DNA from: Cupriavidus oxalaticus
GTDB lineage: Bacteria > Pseudomonadota > Gammaproteobacteria > Burkholderiales > Burkholderiaceae
Reading direction: 5' to 3'
NCBI RefSeq assembly: GCF_004768545.1
Contig: NZ_CP038635.1
Span: forward strand, 3,497,501-3,561,500
DNA: 64,000 bases
Under the pieces are notes generated by a model. It searched no databases, was not told the origin of the DNA, and saw nothing but the letters and a program-made list of their open reading frames with translations. The position numbers were made by a program, and so were the translations under genes. Below are positions 8,045 through 18,869 of this stretch, in pieces. Every line of letters starts with the position of its first letter. The stretch's first letter is position 1.

Positions 8045-8878
8045 ATGAGCGCCAGCAGCAATGAACGGATCATCGTCACCATCGAAGGCGGCGTCGCCGA
8101 CGTCCGCCTGAACCGTCCCGACAAGATGAACGCGCTCGACCAGCAGATGTTCGATGCGCTGATCGAGACCGGCGAGCAGCTGGCGCGCACACAGGACTTG
8201 CGCGCCGTGGTGCTGTCGGGCGAAGGCCGCGCGTTCTGTGCGGGCCTGGACATGGGCCGCATGGCCGGCATGCTGTCCGGCGATGGCGGCAGCGAAAGCG
8301 ACAGCATCGGCGGCGGGCGGCTCGGCAAGCGCACCAACGGCATTTCCAATCGCCCGCAATATGCCTGCATGGTGTGGCGCGAGCTGCCGGTGCCGGTGTT
8401 CGCGGCGGTGCACGGCGTGGCGTTCGGCGGCGGCCTGCAGGTGGCGCTGGGTGCCGATGTGCGCTACGTCGCGCCCGACACGAAGTTGTCGGTGATGGAG
8501 ATGAAGTGGGGCCTCGTGCCCGACATGGCCGGCATGGTGCTGACGCGCGGTCTGGTTCGGCCCGACGTGCTGCGCGAGCTGGTCTACAGCGCGCGCGTGC
8601 TCAATGGCATCGAAGCGTGCGAGCTGGGGCTCGCCACCTACGTTGCCGACGACCCGCGCGCCGCGGCGCTGGAAGCGGCGCGCCAGGTGGCGCAGAAGAA
8701 CCCGGATGCGATCCGCGCGGCCAAGCGGCTGATGGCGGTGGTCGAGCGCGGCGACAATGCCGCTATCCTGCAGGCCGAGTCGGACGAGCAGGACCGGCTG
8801 GTCGGCTCGCCCAACCAGCGTGAGGCGGTGCTGGCCAACATGGAGAAACGCGTGCCGCGGTTTGACCCGGCGCGTTGA
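8045..8878 (+). CDS. Crotonase/enoyl-CoA hydratase family protein
   Basis: The 277-residue protein has RLNRPDKMNALD, the oxyanion segments RAFCAGLDMGRM and GVAFGGGLQVALGAD, and MEMKWGLVPDMAGM near the active site. An insertion rich in Gly and Ser (about 78-102) separates the two oxyanion segments, which the PaaG-like neighbour lacks. The glutamate pair of classical enoyl-CoA hydratase is not evident, so hydratase versus isomerase or hydrolase activity is open. The start is ATG 8045 behind AAGGAG; the frame extends upstream without a site. It is the last gene of the SDR-crotonase-crotonase operon. Confidence 0.8.
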   Translation: MSASSNERIIVTIEGGVADVRLNRPDKMNALDQQMFDALIETGEQLARTQDLRAVVLSGEGRAFCAGLDMGRMAGMLSGDGGSESDSIGGGRLGKRTNGISNRPQYACMVWRELPVPVFAAVHGVAFGGGLQVALGADVRYVAPDTKLSVMEMKWGLVPDMAGMVLTRGLVRPDVLRELVYSARVLNGIEACELGLATYVADDPRAAALEAARQVAQKNPDAIRAAKRLMAVVERGDNAAILQAESDEQDRLVGSPNQREAVLANMEKRVPRFDPAR

Positions 8879-8888
8879 AGCCTGTAGC

Positions 8889-9257
8889 TCAGTGGTGGCG
8901 CCGGCGGCGCCACCAAACCGCGTAGACCGCCACGTTGACGACCAACACCACCAATCCCAGCCACAGCTGCACGGCGGGCGTCAGGCCCGGCGGATAGATC
9001 AGCGGCAACAGGTAGCGCTCGATAAATCCGCCGCTGTAGCCCGCCTCCCCCGCGGCACGGCGCAGCGCATTCTCCAGCGGCGTCAGCGGGCAGATCCACC
9101 CGGACCACTCGATCAGCACGCCCCACGCCGCGGCGGGCAGGTGGACCCACGCCAGCCGCGGCCAGCGCAGCACCAGCAGGCCGCCAGCCACCACGAACAC
9201 GATAAACAGCCCGTGCACGATGACGACGAGATCCGCCAGCCAGGCTGATATTGGCAT
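8889..9257 (-). CDS. DUF2784 membrane protein
   Basis: A 122-residue integral membrane protein with about four hydrophobic helices (8-30, 38-52, 88-112 and a short one between). It has the DUF2784 pattern of WSGWICPLTPLEN and YSGGFIERYLLPLIYP. The function of this family is unknown. It converges with the crotonase operon and its stop lies 10 bases from the crotonase stop. It precedes nothing obvious on its own strand. Confidence 0.75.
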   Translation of the reverse strand: MPISAWLADLVVIVHGLFIVFVVAGGLLVLRWPRLAWVHLPAAAWGVLIEWSGWICPLTPLENALRRAAGEAGYSGGFIERYLLPLIYPPGLTPAVQLWLGLVVLVVNVAVYAVWWRRRRHH

Positions 9258-9272
9258 CTCGTCCCGTTGCGC

Positions 9273-10193
9273 TCAGTCGCCGTTGCCGCCGGCCATCCAG
9301 TAACCGGGGCGCGCGAACTGGGCTTTCAGGTGCTCGATAAAGAAACGGATCTTGGCCGGCACCGGGCGCTGCTGCGGGTACACCGCGAGGATGTCGTAGT
9401 CGGGCAGCGCGTATTCGTCGAGCACGGTGATCAGCTCGCCGCTCTCTAGCTGCGGCAGGATCTCCCAGGTCGAGCGCCAGCCCAGCCCGAGCCCTTCGCC
9501 GGTCCAGCGGTGCAGCAGCTCGCCGTCGTTGCAGTCGAGGTTGCCGTTGACGCGCACCGTCACGGTCTTGCCGTTCTGGCTGAAGTACCAGCCGCGCTGC
9601 TGGCCGCCCTGCAGGTTGAACGCCAGGCAGTTGTGGTGCTCGAGGTCGTCCAGCGTCTGCGGCACGCCGTACTTGGCAAAGTACGCCGGCGTGCCGCATA
9701 CCACGCGCTTGTTCTGCGCCAGCTTGATCGCGACGAAGTTGGGGTCGATCGCGCCGCCGATGCGGATACCGACGTCATAGCCCTCGCGCACCAGGTCGAC
9801 CACGCGGTCGGTCAGGTTGAACGAGATCTGCACTTCCGGGTTGGCGGCCAGGAAGGCCGGCGCGTGCGGCGCCACGTGCTTGCGGCCGAACGCGGCCGGC
9901 GCCGACACGATCAGGTGGCCGGTGGCCTTGTGCTTGCCTTCGGCGATCAGCATCTCGGCGCGGTCCAGGTCGGCGAGCGCCTTCTTGCATTGCTCCATGA
10001 ACACCGCCCCCTGCTCGGTCACGGCGATGCGGCGCGTGGAGCGGTGCAGCAGCTTGACGCCGATACGCGCCTCCAGCGCGTTGATGCGCCGGCCGATCAT
10101 CACCGGCGTGACGTTCTGCGTCAGCGCCGCGGCGGCCATGCTGCCGTGCTCCACCACGGCGATAAAGGCTTCGATTTGCTTGAGTTTGTCCAT
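9273..10193 (-). CDS. LysR family transcriptional regulator
   Basis: The 306-residue protein has a standard LysR helix-turn-helix (MDKLKQIEAFIAVVEHGSMA through the ALEARIGVKLLHRSTR wing, residues 1-60) and a substrate-binding domain from about 90 to 300. The HTH is unusual in reading AALTQNVTPVMIGRRI where most LysR proteins have a serine-rich S-x-P-A-L/V-S segment. The subgroup resembles the CrgA/DsdC-like regulators of oxidoreductase genes. No divergent target is adjacent; the next gene upstream is a second LysR gene on the same strand, 63 bases away. Confidence 0.85.
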   Translation of the reverse strand: MDKLKQIEAFIAVVEHGSMAAAALTQNVTPVMIGRRINALEARIGVKLLHRSTRRIAVTEQGAVFMEQCKKALADLDRAEMLIAEGKHKATGHLIVSAPAAFGRKHVAPHAPAFLAANPEVQISFNLTDRVVDLVREGYDVGIRIGGAIDPNFVAIKLAQNKRVVCGTPAYFAKYGVPQTLDDLEHHNCLAFNLQGGQQRGWYFSQNGKTVTVRVNGNLDCNDGELLHRWTGEGLGLGWRSTWEILPQLESGELITVLDEYALPDYDILAVYPQQRPVPAKIRFFIEHLKAQFARPGYWMAGGNGD

Positions 10194-10256
10194 CGGATAT
10201 CAGTCTCCCGGGCGCCATTGTGCGGCATCGGCGCCGCCGTGGCATCCCGGCGGCGC

Positions 10257-11207
10257 TTATGAAGCGGATCGGGCCCGGCGCATGGCGGGCGGCGCATCGC
10301 GGCGCTCGCGGGCACAATGCCGCACTTCGCGGCTGAATTCCGCGCAGGCGTGCGTCATCAGGTCGACCGAGCGATAGACCAGGAAAACGCGGAAATCCGG
10401 CAGCTCGTCCTGGATCGGCAGCGGCACCAGCTGGTCGCGGGCCAGCTGCAGCGGGCCGCCGGTGCCGTGGAAGACAAAGTCCGACCACATGCTGACCAGG
10501 TCGGTGCGCGTGGCCAGCTGCAGGCCGAGCAGGTTCGATGCGCTCTGCACCACCCGGCGCGGCATTTCCATCCGGTGCAGCCGCATCAGGCTGGCGAGCG
10601 GGCTGCCGGCATCGTCGACCGGGTCGAGCACCAGCCAGTCGGCGTCCAGCAGTGGCCGCAGCCGGCGCGTGCGGCGCAGCGGGTGCCCGGCGCGCACCGC
10701 CAGCTTCATGCCGACCGAGAACAGCGGCTCCCATTGCAGCGAGGCCGAGCCGGGGCCGCTGTTGGTGGAGATCAGGCCCAGGTCGAGCCGCCCTTCGCGC
10801 AGGCCTTCCTGGATCTGCTGCGGGCGCAGCTCGAAGCCGCGCAGCGCCACGTTGGGAAAGCGCTGCCGGAACGCCGCGATGGCCGCGGGCAGCGGGCCGC
10901 TCGACGCCACCGCGGTAAAGCCGATGTTCAGCTCCGCCTCGGCATGGCCGCGGATCGATTCGATGTCTTCCAGCGCATGCCGCAGCTCCTGCTCGACCAC
11001 GCTGGCGCGCTTGACCAGCGCCAGCCCGTAGGCGGTCAGACTGACGCCGCGCACCGAGCGCGACAGCAGCGTCACGCCGAGCTCGCGTTCCAGCTCGGCG
11101 ATGGCCTTGGACAGCGCCGGCTGCGAGATATGCAGCGCGCGCGCCGCTTCATGGATGCTGCCGTGCTCGGCCACGGCCAGCAGGACCCGCAGTTGGTGCA
11201 GCTTCAT
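10257..11207 (-). CDS. LysR family transcriptional regulator of the divergent MFS/amidohydrolase unit
   Basis: The 316-residue LysR protein begins MKLHQLRVLLAVAEHGSIHE with a canonical HTH (HISQPALSKAIAELE) and an effector domain that includes VDLMTHACAEF near its end. The start is set by AGGAAAC before ATG 11207; the frame extends further upstream without a site. It is divergent from an MFS transporter and an M20D amidohydrolase, the usual layout in which a LysR protein activates the neighbouring genes when the substrate is present. The palindrome at 11371-11384 in the shared gap is its likely operator. Confidence 0.85.
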   Translation of the reverse strand: MKLHQLRVLLAVAEHGSIHEAARALHISQPALSKAIAELERELGVTLLSRSVRGVSLTAYGLALVKRASVVEQELRHALEDIESIRGHAEAELNIGFTAVASSGPLPAAIAAFRQRFPNVALRGFELRPQQIQEGLREGRLDLGLISTNSGPGSASLQWEPLFSVGMKLAVRAGHPLRRTRRLRPLLDADWLVLDPVDDAGSPLASLMRLHRMEMPRRVVQSASNLLGLQLATRTDLVSMWSDFVFHGTGGPLQLARDQLVPLPIQDELPDFRVFLVYRSVDLMTHACAEFSREVRHCARERRDAPPAMRRARSAS

Positions 11208-11580
11208 CGATTTCGTTTCCTGTTCCAGGGTGCCGTGCATTGCCGTGCGCCATGCCCCGGCGCGGGGCAACACGCCCCATCCGCGGGCGCGGCGCCGATG
11301 CGCGTCGCGGGCAGCACTTCCGTCCCTTCGCCGCATCGGCCAAGGCTTTGCCGGCGCCCTTCAGTAGTTTTCCCGATATCGGGACGACACCGGTTATGAC
11401 GGTGATTCGATCTGGTTATCAGGATGAAAATATATGATTTTTTGTCCCGGGCCGTTTGCCTGAATACTCAGCGCCACAGGTTGCCAACCTGACTGCCGCG
11501 CGAGCCGCTCCAGCTCACCGGGCCCTGACAACACCGGTCCGCCGTGCGTGCAGCCCCCCACCAGTTCGTGGAGAACTTGC
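11208..11580. promoter_or_regulatory. Divergent LysR/MFS control region with palindrome
   Basis: This 373-base gap lies between divergent genes. TCCCGATATCGGGA at 11371-11384 is a perfect 14-bp palindrome and fits a LysR site, which classically is a T-N11-A dyad. A+T-rich sequence with aaaatatatga follows at 11426-11437 and may be the promoter. No gene is seen in the gap. Confidence 0.55.
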
Positions 11581-12894
11581 ATGAACGACGCCACCCTCGC
11601 GACGCCTGCCAGCGTCGCGGCCGCCCCCGCCGCCACCGTCAGCACGCCTCGCAACCAGAGCCAGTTCCGCCTGATCGCGGCGTGCTCGCTGGGCAACGCG
11701 CTGGAGATGTTCGATTTCACCGTCTACAGCTTCTTCTCGCTGCTGATCGGCAAGCTGTTCTTCCCCTCCGACAGTCCTTACGGCTCGCTGCTGCTGGCGG
11801 TCGCCACCTTCGGCATCGGCTTCGTGATGCGCCCGCTCGGTGGCGTGTTGATCGGCAGCTACGCCGACCGGCGCGGCCGCAAGGCTGCGATGACGCTGAC
11901 CATCGGCCTGATGGTGCTGGGCACGCTGTGCATCGCGCTGGCGCCGCCGTATGCGTCGGCCGGCATCGCCGGCTCGCTGATGATCGTGGCGGGCCGCCTG
12001 CTGCAGGGCTTTTCGCTCGGCGGCGAGATCGGTGCCTCGACCGCGATGCTGATGGAGGCAGGCGGGGTCAAGGGCCGCGGCTGGCGCGTCAGCTGGCAGC
12101 TCGGCAGCCAGGGCATCTCGGCGCTGCTGGGCGCGCTGACCGGCGCCGCGCTGTACGCCGTGCTGCCGGCCGCGTCGCTGGAGAGCTGGGGCTGGCGCCT
12201 GCCCTTCCTGGTCGGTCTGCTGATCGCGCCGGTGGGGCTGTATATCCGCGCGCACCTCGACGAAACCCACCAGGCCGACGACCACGCGCCGAGCCCGCTC
12301 GGCGAGCTGTTCCGCAACCACTGGGCCACCGTGCTCAAGGGCATCCTGGCGACCACGGCCGGCACCGCGACGATGTACCTGGTGGTGTTCTTCATGCCGA
12401 CCTACATGATCCGCGTGCTGCATATGCCGGCGTCGCTCTCGTTTCTGTCGGGCTGTGTCACCGGGCTGACGCTGACGGTGGTGTCACTGTTCGCCGGCCG
12501 CCTCGCTGACCGCCTGGTCGCGCGCAAGCCGCTGGTGGTGGCATCGCTGGTGCTCAGCATGCTGGCGGTGTACCCGGCGTTCTGGCTGATCAATGCCTAC
12601 CCGAGCGTGCCGCTGGTGCTGTGCGTGTCGGCGCTGCTGACGGCGCTGGTCAACCTGGGCACCACGCCGATGTTCCTGATGATGCTGGAGATGCTGCCCG
12701 CCGGCGTGCGCGCCAGCGGCCTGTCGGTGATCTACAGCGTGGGCGTGACGGTGTTCGGCGGCTCGTCGCAATTCATCGTCACGTGGATGCTGGCCCGCAC
12801 CGGCAACCCGATGTCGCCGGCCCTCTACATGCTGGTCTGCGGCGTGATCACGCTGCTCGCCGTGCTGCGCATCCGCGAAATCCGCGCCCACTGA
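11581..12894 (+). CDS. MFS transporter, metabolite:H+ symporter family
   Basis: The 437-residue protein has about 12 membrane helices and the MHS-family signatures: GNALEMFDFTVYSFFS in helix 1, FGIGFVMRPLGGVLIGSYAD with the DRRGRK loop between helices 2 and 3, and LQGFSLGGEIG in helix 4. Relatives such as ShiA, CitA and ProP carry shikimate, citrate, dicarboxylates or betaine. The ATG at 11581 has GGAGA nine bases upstream; an earlier in-frame start lacks one. The following gene encodes an amidohydrolase, so the solute is probably an N-acylated or amide-bearing acid that is cleaved after uptake. Confidence 0.85.
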   Translation: MNDATLATPASVAAAPAATVSTPRNQSQFRLIAACSLGNALEMFDFTVYSFFSLLIGKLFFPSDSPYGSLLLAVATFGIGFVMRPLGGVLIGSYADRRGRKAAMTLTIGLMVLGTLCIALAPPYASAGIAGSLMIVAGRLLQGFSLGGEIGASTAMLMEAGGVKGRGWRVSWQLGSQGISALLGALTGAALYAVLPAASLESWGWRLPFLVGLLIAPVGLYIRAHLDETHQADDHAPSPLGELFRNHWATVLKGILATTAGTATMYLVVFFMPTYMIRVLHMPASLSFLSGCVTGLTLTVVSLFAGRLADRLVARKPLVVASLVLSMLAVYPAFWLINAYPSVPLVLCVSALLTALVNLGTTPMFLMMLEMLPAGVRASGLSVIYSVGVTVFGGSSQFIVTWMLARTGNPMSPALYMLVCGVITLLAVLRIREIRAH

Positions 12895-12937
12895 TCCGCG
12901 CCCACTGAACCCTGACCATTTTCCGGAGACCGAACCC

Positions 12938-14152
12938 ATGACCCGCGCACCGACGCTCCAGCCGTTCCAGTACCTGCCGCACCTGCTGCCGGCGCTCGGC
13001 ATCGACGCCGAAACCTTCGTCGGCATCCGCCGCCAGATCCACGCGCAGCCCGAACTGGGCTTCGAGGTGGGGGCGACCAGCAAGCTGGTGGCGACGCTGC
13101 TGGCCGAATGGGGCTACGAGGTCCACACCGGCATCGGCAAGAGCGGCGTGGTCGGGCAGCTCAAGCGCGGCAGCGGCGCGCGCCGCCTCGGCATCCGCGC
13201 CGACATGGACGCGCTGCCGATCACCGAGGCCACCGGCCTGCCCTACGCCAGCCGCGTGCCCGGCAAGATGCACGCGTGCGGCCACGACGGCCATACCGCA
13301 ATTTTGCTGGCGGCGGCCAGGGCGATTGCCGACCAGCCCGAATTCGACGGCACGCTCAACCTGATCTTCCAGCCCGACGAAGAAAACCTGTGCGGCGCGC
13401 GCGCGATGATCGAGGACGGGCTGTTCGAGCGCTTTCCGTGCGATGCGATCTTCGCGCTGCACAACATGCCGGGCGTGCCGGCGGGATCGTTCCGCGTGCT
13501 GCCGGGGCCGGTGAGCCTGTCGTCGGACGTGGCCGACGTGACCGTGCGCGGCGTGGGCGGCCACGGCGCGATGCCGCACCGCGCGCGCGACCCGATCGCG
13601 GCGGCGGCGGCCATCGTCACCGCGCTGCAGACCGTGGTGGCGCGCAATGTCGCACCTGACGATACCGCCGTGGTATCAGTCGGCTTCATTCGCGGCGGCG
13701 CCACGCACAACGTGATTCCGGAAGCCGTGACGCTGGGGCTCAACGTGCGCGCCGCGCGGCCCGAGACCCGTGCGCTGGTCGAGCAGCGCATCCGCGAGAT
13801 CGTCGCGCTGACGGCACAGGCACATGGCGTGGAGGCGGAGATCGACTACCGCCAGCTGACGCCGCCGATGGTCAACGCCGAAGCCGAAACGCTGCTGGCG
13901 CAGCGCGTCTGCACCGAGCTGGTCGGCGCGGACAACGTGGTCACGCAGGCGCCAAAGGGACTCAACGGCAGCGAGGACTTTGCGTGGATGCTCAACGCAG
14001 TGCCGGGGTGCTACCTGATCCTCGGCAACGGCGAAGGCGAATTCGGCGGCTGCATGGTGCACAACCCCGGCTACGACTTCAACGACGCGGTGCTGCCGCT
14101 GGGCGCGGCGGCCTGGGTGCGGCTGGTGCAGACCTATCTCGCCGCGGCCTGA
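12938..14152 (+). CDS. M20D family amidohydrolase (hippurate hydrolase-like)
   Basis: The 404-residue metallohydrolase has RADMDALPI (88-96), MHACGHDGHT (111-120, Cys114 and His116 as metal ligands), FQPDEEN with the catalytic glutamate pair, and a GSEDFAWML C-terminal motif. These define the M20D group of hippurate, indole-acetyl-amino-acid and N-acyl-amino-acid hydrolases. GGAGA precedes the ATG, and the gene starts 43 bases after the transporter. Together they form an import-and-cleave pair under the divergent LysR protein. The acyl group is unknown. It is the third M20-superfamily enzyme in the first 14 kb. Confidence 0.85.
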   Translation: MTRAPTLQPFQYLPHLLPALGIDAETFVGIRRQIHAQPELGFEVGATSKLVATLLAEWGYEVHTGIGKSGVVGQLKRGSGARRLGIRADMDALPITEATGLPYASRVPGKMHACGHDGHTAILLAAARAIADQPEFDGTLNLIFQPDEENLCGARAMIEDGLFERFPCDAIFALHNMPGVPAGSFRVLPGPVSLSSDVADVTVRGVGGHGAMPHRARDPIAAAAAIVTALQTVVARNVAPDDTAVVSVGFIRGGATHNVIPEAVTLGLNVRAARPETRALVEQRIREIVALTAQAHGVEAEIDYRQLTPPMVNAEAETLLAQRVCTELVGADNVVTQAPKGLNGSEDFAWMLNAVPGCYLILGNGEGEFGGCMVHNPGYDFNDAVLPLGAAAWVRLVQTYLAAA

Positions 14153-14878
14153 TCACGCTTCGCGTGCAGCGGCGGCGCGTTGCGCGCGCCGCGCATCCAG
14201 TTCGGCGTTCATCCGCGCGGCTTCGCCCAGCACGTAGGCCAGCCGCCGCAACGGCCGGCTGCACTGCACATGCAGGTACAGGTAGCTGGCGCCGCCGGCG
14301 ACCAGCATTACGCCATAGCCCCACAGCAGCGTCGGCACCGCCTGCTCCGGACGCGGCAAGGCGCGCCACGCGCCGGCCAGCACCACCGCGGCGGGCGCCA
14401 GAGCCAGCAGCAGGCCCACGGTACGTGCAGCCCCCTCCCATAGCCGCAGCTGCAAGGCCACGCGCCTTTGGCGCGCTTCCAGCTGCGCCGGCGGGATGCG
14501 CGCCAGCTGCCGCAGCAGCGCGTCCTCGGCCGCGCGCTGGCGGTCCATTTCCCAGGCTTGCCAGCGCAGCGGGTTGCGCAGCCTGGCCAGCACCGGGCGG
14601 GTGCGCGCCAGCCCGGCGCCCACATAGCAGGCGGCCGCCGCGGCCAGAAACGCCTCGAAGGCGCGCAGCGACCACGGTGGTACCGGGTGCTTCAGCCACA
14701 GCCGCCACGCGGCCAGCGCACCGCCGCCGAGCAGGGTCGCCACCAGCGCGACGATAAAGCCGATCCACAGCACGCGGGCCAGCCCGCCAGCCGGCGCGCG
14801 CTCCGATGGCGGCGCGGGCGCGCTGGAGGCGTCAAGCGCTTCAAGCAGTTCGTAGGTCGGCGGCAGCCTGGAATACAT
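14153..14878 (-). CDS. Hypothetical membrane protein
   Basis: The 241-residue protein, counted from MYSRLPPTYELLEAL, has four clear hydrophobic helices at roughly 35-55, 68-85, 150-172 and 180-200, with Arg/Ala-rich stretches between. I recognise no family. The frame reaches 14995 but the extension is Cys/Pro-rich and unlikely to be translated; no good ribosome-binding site marks either start. Its stop abuts the amidohydrolase stop, so the two converge with no gap. Confidence 0.55.
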   Translation of the reverse strand: MYSRLPPTYELLEALDASSAPAPPSERAPAGGLARVLWIGFIVALVATLLGGGALAAWRLWLKHPVPPWSLRAFEAFLAAAAACYVGAGLARTRPVLARLRNPLRWQAWEMDRQRAAEDALLRQLARIPPAQLEARQRRVALQLRLWEGAARTVGLLLALAPAAVVLAGAWRALPRPEQAVPTLLWGYGVMLVAGGASYLYLHVQCSRPLRRLAYVLGEAARMNAELDARRAQRAAAAREA

Positions 14879-15061
14879 GATCGGCACGGGCAACGGGATG
14901 CCGCCATTTTCGCCGCATGGGCACGTGCCGGATAGACACCGCGCCGGGTGGCCCCGGGGCGTACCCACCGCTGCGCAGCGTGGCCGCTTCATCACACCGC
15001 ATATCCAATTGCATACGCCGGCGTGCTGTCGGCGACCGTCTCATCAGGCTTCCAAGGCCAT

Positions 15062-15084
15062 ATTCCATACCCGAAGTATCGAAT
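15062..15084. promoter_or_regulatory. Candidate operator upstream of gcl
   Basis: ATTCCATAC-N5-GTATCGAAT is a dyad with 8 of 9 positions complementary. It lies 89 bases before the gcl start codon. No regulator gene is adjacent, so the binding protein, possibly an IclR or GntR type, is unknown. Confidence 0.4.
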
Positions 15085-15172
15085 CAACTGATCGTCCTTC
15101 CGTTTATCCCGCCCCGGTTGGGGGAATAGGATCGACTCCAATGCGAATCCCACCACCATTGGAGACAAGATC

Positions 15173-16957
<1,785 letters not shown>

Positions 16958-16984
16958 GGCTCCACAGCCCCTTGCAGTCCGACA

Positions 16985-17055
16985 CGTCATTCCCGCGGAG
17001 GCGGGAATCCAGTGTCTTTGAAAGTCACTGGGTTCCCGCCTCCGCGGGAACGACG
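16985..17055. repeat. Long inverted repeat between gcl and hyi (dRS3-like arms)
   Basis: The 30-base arms at 16985-17014 and 17026-17055 are complementary at 28 positions around an 11-base loop. Each arm itself contains TTCCCGC...GCGGGAA, the core of the ATTCCCGC-type repeats scattered in Neisseria and other betaproteobacteria. It sits inside the operon and could fold in the mRNA as a processing or stabilising hairpin. Confidence 0.8.
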
Positions 17056-17084
17056 AACAAAAACCAAGTCACAGGAGATGACAA

Positions 17085-17867
17085 ATGACCAAACTTGCGG
17101 CCAACCTCACCATGCTGTTCAACGAAGTGGGCTTTCTCGACCGCTTCGAAGCCGCCGCGCGCGCGGGCTTCCGCGGCGTGGAGTTCCTCTTCCCGTATGC
17201 GTTCCACGCGGACCAGATCGCTGACCGCCTGAACCGCTTCCAGCTGGACCTGGTGCTGCACAACCTGCCCGCCGGCAAGTGGGACGCGGGCGAGCGCGGC
17301 ATTGCCTGCCACCCGGACCGCGTCGGCGAATTCCAGGACGGCGTGGGCGAAGCCATCAAGTACGCCAAGGTGCTGGGCGTGCGCCAGCTGAACTGCCTGG
17401 TCGGCATCCTGCCGCAGAACGTCAAGCGCGAGCAGGCCCAGGAAACGCTGGTGGAGAACCTGCGCTTCGCCGCCGGCGCGCTGGCCGCCGAGCACATCGA
17501 CCTGCTGGTCGAGCCGATCAACACCTTCGACATCCCCGGCTTCTTCCTGTCGCGCACCCAGCAGGCGGTCGACCTGATCAACCAGGTCAACGCGCCCAAC
17601 CTGTACGTGCAGTACGACATCTATCACATGCAGCGGATGGAAGGCGAGATCGCCAACACCATCAAGGCCAACCTGCCGAAGATCAGGCACGTGCAGCTGG
17701 CCGACAACCCGGGCCGCAACGAGCCGGGCACGGGCGAGCTGAACTACCAGTACCTGTTCAAGTTCCTGGACGAGATCGGCTACACCGGCTGGATCGGCTG
17801 CGAATACAAGCCGAAGACCACCACCGAAGCCGGCCTGGGCTGGCGCGCCGCGCACGGCGTGCAGTAA
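17085..17867 (+). CDS. hyi: Hydroxypyruvate isomerase
   Basis: The 260-residue TIM-barrel protein interconverts hydroxypyruvate and tartronate semialdehyde. The catalytic glutamates fall at Glu143 (LVEPINTFD) and Glu240 (IGCEYKP), the same numbers as in E. coli Hyi. Other family marks are NLTMLFNEVGFLDRFEAAA at the N-terminus and HNLPAGKWDAGERG. CAGGAGA precedes the ATG. It is second in the glyoxylate operon, after the long inverted repeat. Confidence 0.95.
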   Translation: MTKLAANLTMLFNEVGFLDRFEAAARAGFRGVEFLFPYAFHADQIADRLNRFQLDLVLHNLPAGKWDAGERGIACHPDRVGEFQDGVGEAIKYAKVLGVRQLNCLVGILPQNVKREQAQETLVENLRFAAGALAAEHIDLLVEPINTFDIPGFFLSRTQQAVDLINQVNAPNLYVQYDIYHMQRMEGEIANTIKANLPKIRHVQLADNPGRNEPGTGELNYQYLFKFLDEIGYTGWIGCEYKPKTTTEAGLGWRAAHGVQ

Positions 17868-17937
17868 GCCCCCGCGGTAACCCGCTACCACCTACTCGAA
17901 CCAAGACAGACTTACTCTCAAGCAAGGAGACATCAAT

Positions 17938-18858
17938 ATGGCAAACCAACGCAACGTCGGCTTCATCGGCCTGGGCATCATGGGCGCACCGATGGCGGGC
18001 CACCTGCGCGCCGCCGGCCACACGCTGTTCGTGCATGACGTCAACCCGGCCCCGCAAGCGCTGGTCGATGCAGGCGTGACCGTCTGCACCAGCGCCGAGG
18101 AAGTCGCCAAGCGCGCCGACATCATCGTCATCATGGTGCCGGACACGCCGCACGTCGAGGCCGTGCTGTTTGCCGACAAGGGCGTTGCCGCCGCGCTGAA
18201 GGCCGCCGGCAAGGAAGCCAGCTACGGCAAGATCGTGGTCGACATGAGCTCGATCTCGCCGATCGCCACCAAGGACTTCGCCGCGCGCATCAACAAGCTG
18301 GGCGCTTCGTACCTGGACGCCCCGGTGTCGGGCGGTGAAGTCGGCGCCAAGGCCGCATCGCTGACGATCATGGTCGGCGGCCCGCAGGAGGCCTTCGACC
18401 AGGTCAAGCCGCTGTTCGAGCTGATGGGCAAGAACATCACGCTGGTGGGCGGCAACGGCGACGGCCAGACCACCAAGGTGGCCAACCAGATCATCGTCGC
18501 ACTGAACATCCAGGCTGTGTCCGAAGCGCTGCTGTTCGCCTCCAAGGCGGGCGCCGATCCGGCCAAGGTGCGCGAGGCGCTGATGGGCGGCTTTGCGGCC
18601 TCCCGCATCCTGGAAGTGCATGGCGATCGCATGGTCAAGCGCACCTTCGATCCGGGCTTCCGCATCGAACTGCACCAGAAGGACCTGAACCTGGCGCTGC
18701 AGGGTGCCAAGGCGCTGGGCGTGGCACTGCCCAACACCGCCACCGCGCAGGAGCTGTTCAACACCTGCTCGGCCAACGGCCTGGGCAAGCAGGACCACTC
18801 GGCCCTGTGCCGCGCGATCGAGATCATGTCTAACCACCAGATCGCCAACGCCAAGTAA
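17938..18858 (+). CDS. glxR: 2-hydroxy-3-oxopropionate (tartronate semialdehyde) reductase
   Basis: The 306-residue beta-hydroxyacid dehydrogenase reduces tartronate semialdehyde to D-glycerate with NAD(P)H. It shows GFIGLGIMGAPMA (8-20), the substrate loop DAPVSGGEVGA (127-137) and the catalytic lysine in GQTTKVANQ (Lys180). AAGGAGA stands before the ATG. GlxR and GarR are close paralogues; the position after gcl and hyi favours the glyoxylate-linked GlxR. Confidence 0.92.
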   Translation: MANQRNVGFIGLGIMGAPMAGHLRAAGHTLFVHDVNPAPQALVDAGVTVCTSAEEVAKRADIIVIMVPDTPHVEAVLFADKGVAAALKAAGKEASYGKIVVDMSSISPIATKDFAARINKLGASYLDAPVSGGEVGAKAASLTIMVGGPQEAFDQVKPLFELMGKNITLVGGNGDGQTTKVANQIIVALNIQAVSEALLFASKAGADPAKVREALMGGFAASRILEVHGDRMVKRTFDPGFRIELHQKDLNLALQGAKALGVALPNTATAQELFNTCSANGLGKQDHSALCRAIEIMSNHQIANAK

Positions 18859-18869
18859 GCAGCAACCTT

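Noticed and set aside
14879..14995. N-terminal extension of the membrane protein at 14153
   Set aside because: It is Cys/Pro/Gly-rich and does not look like a leader or coding extension.
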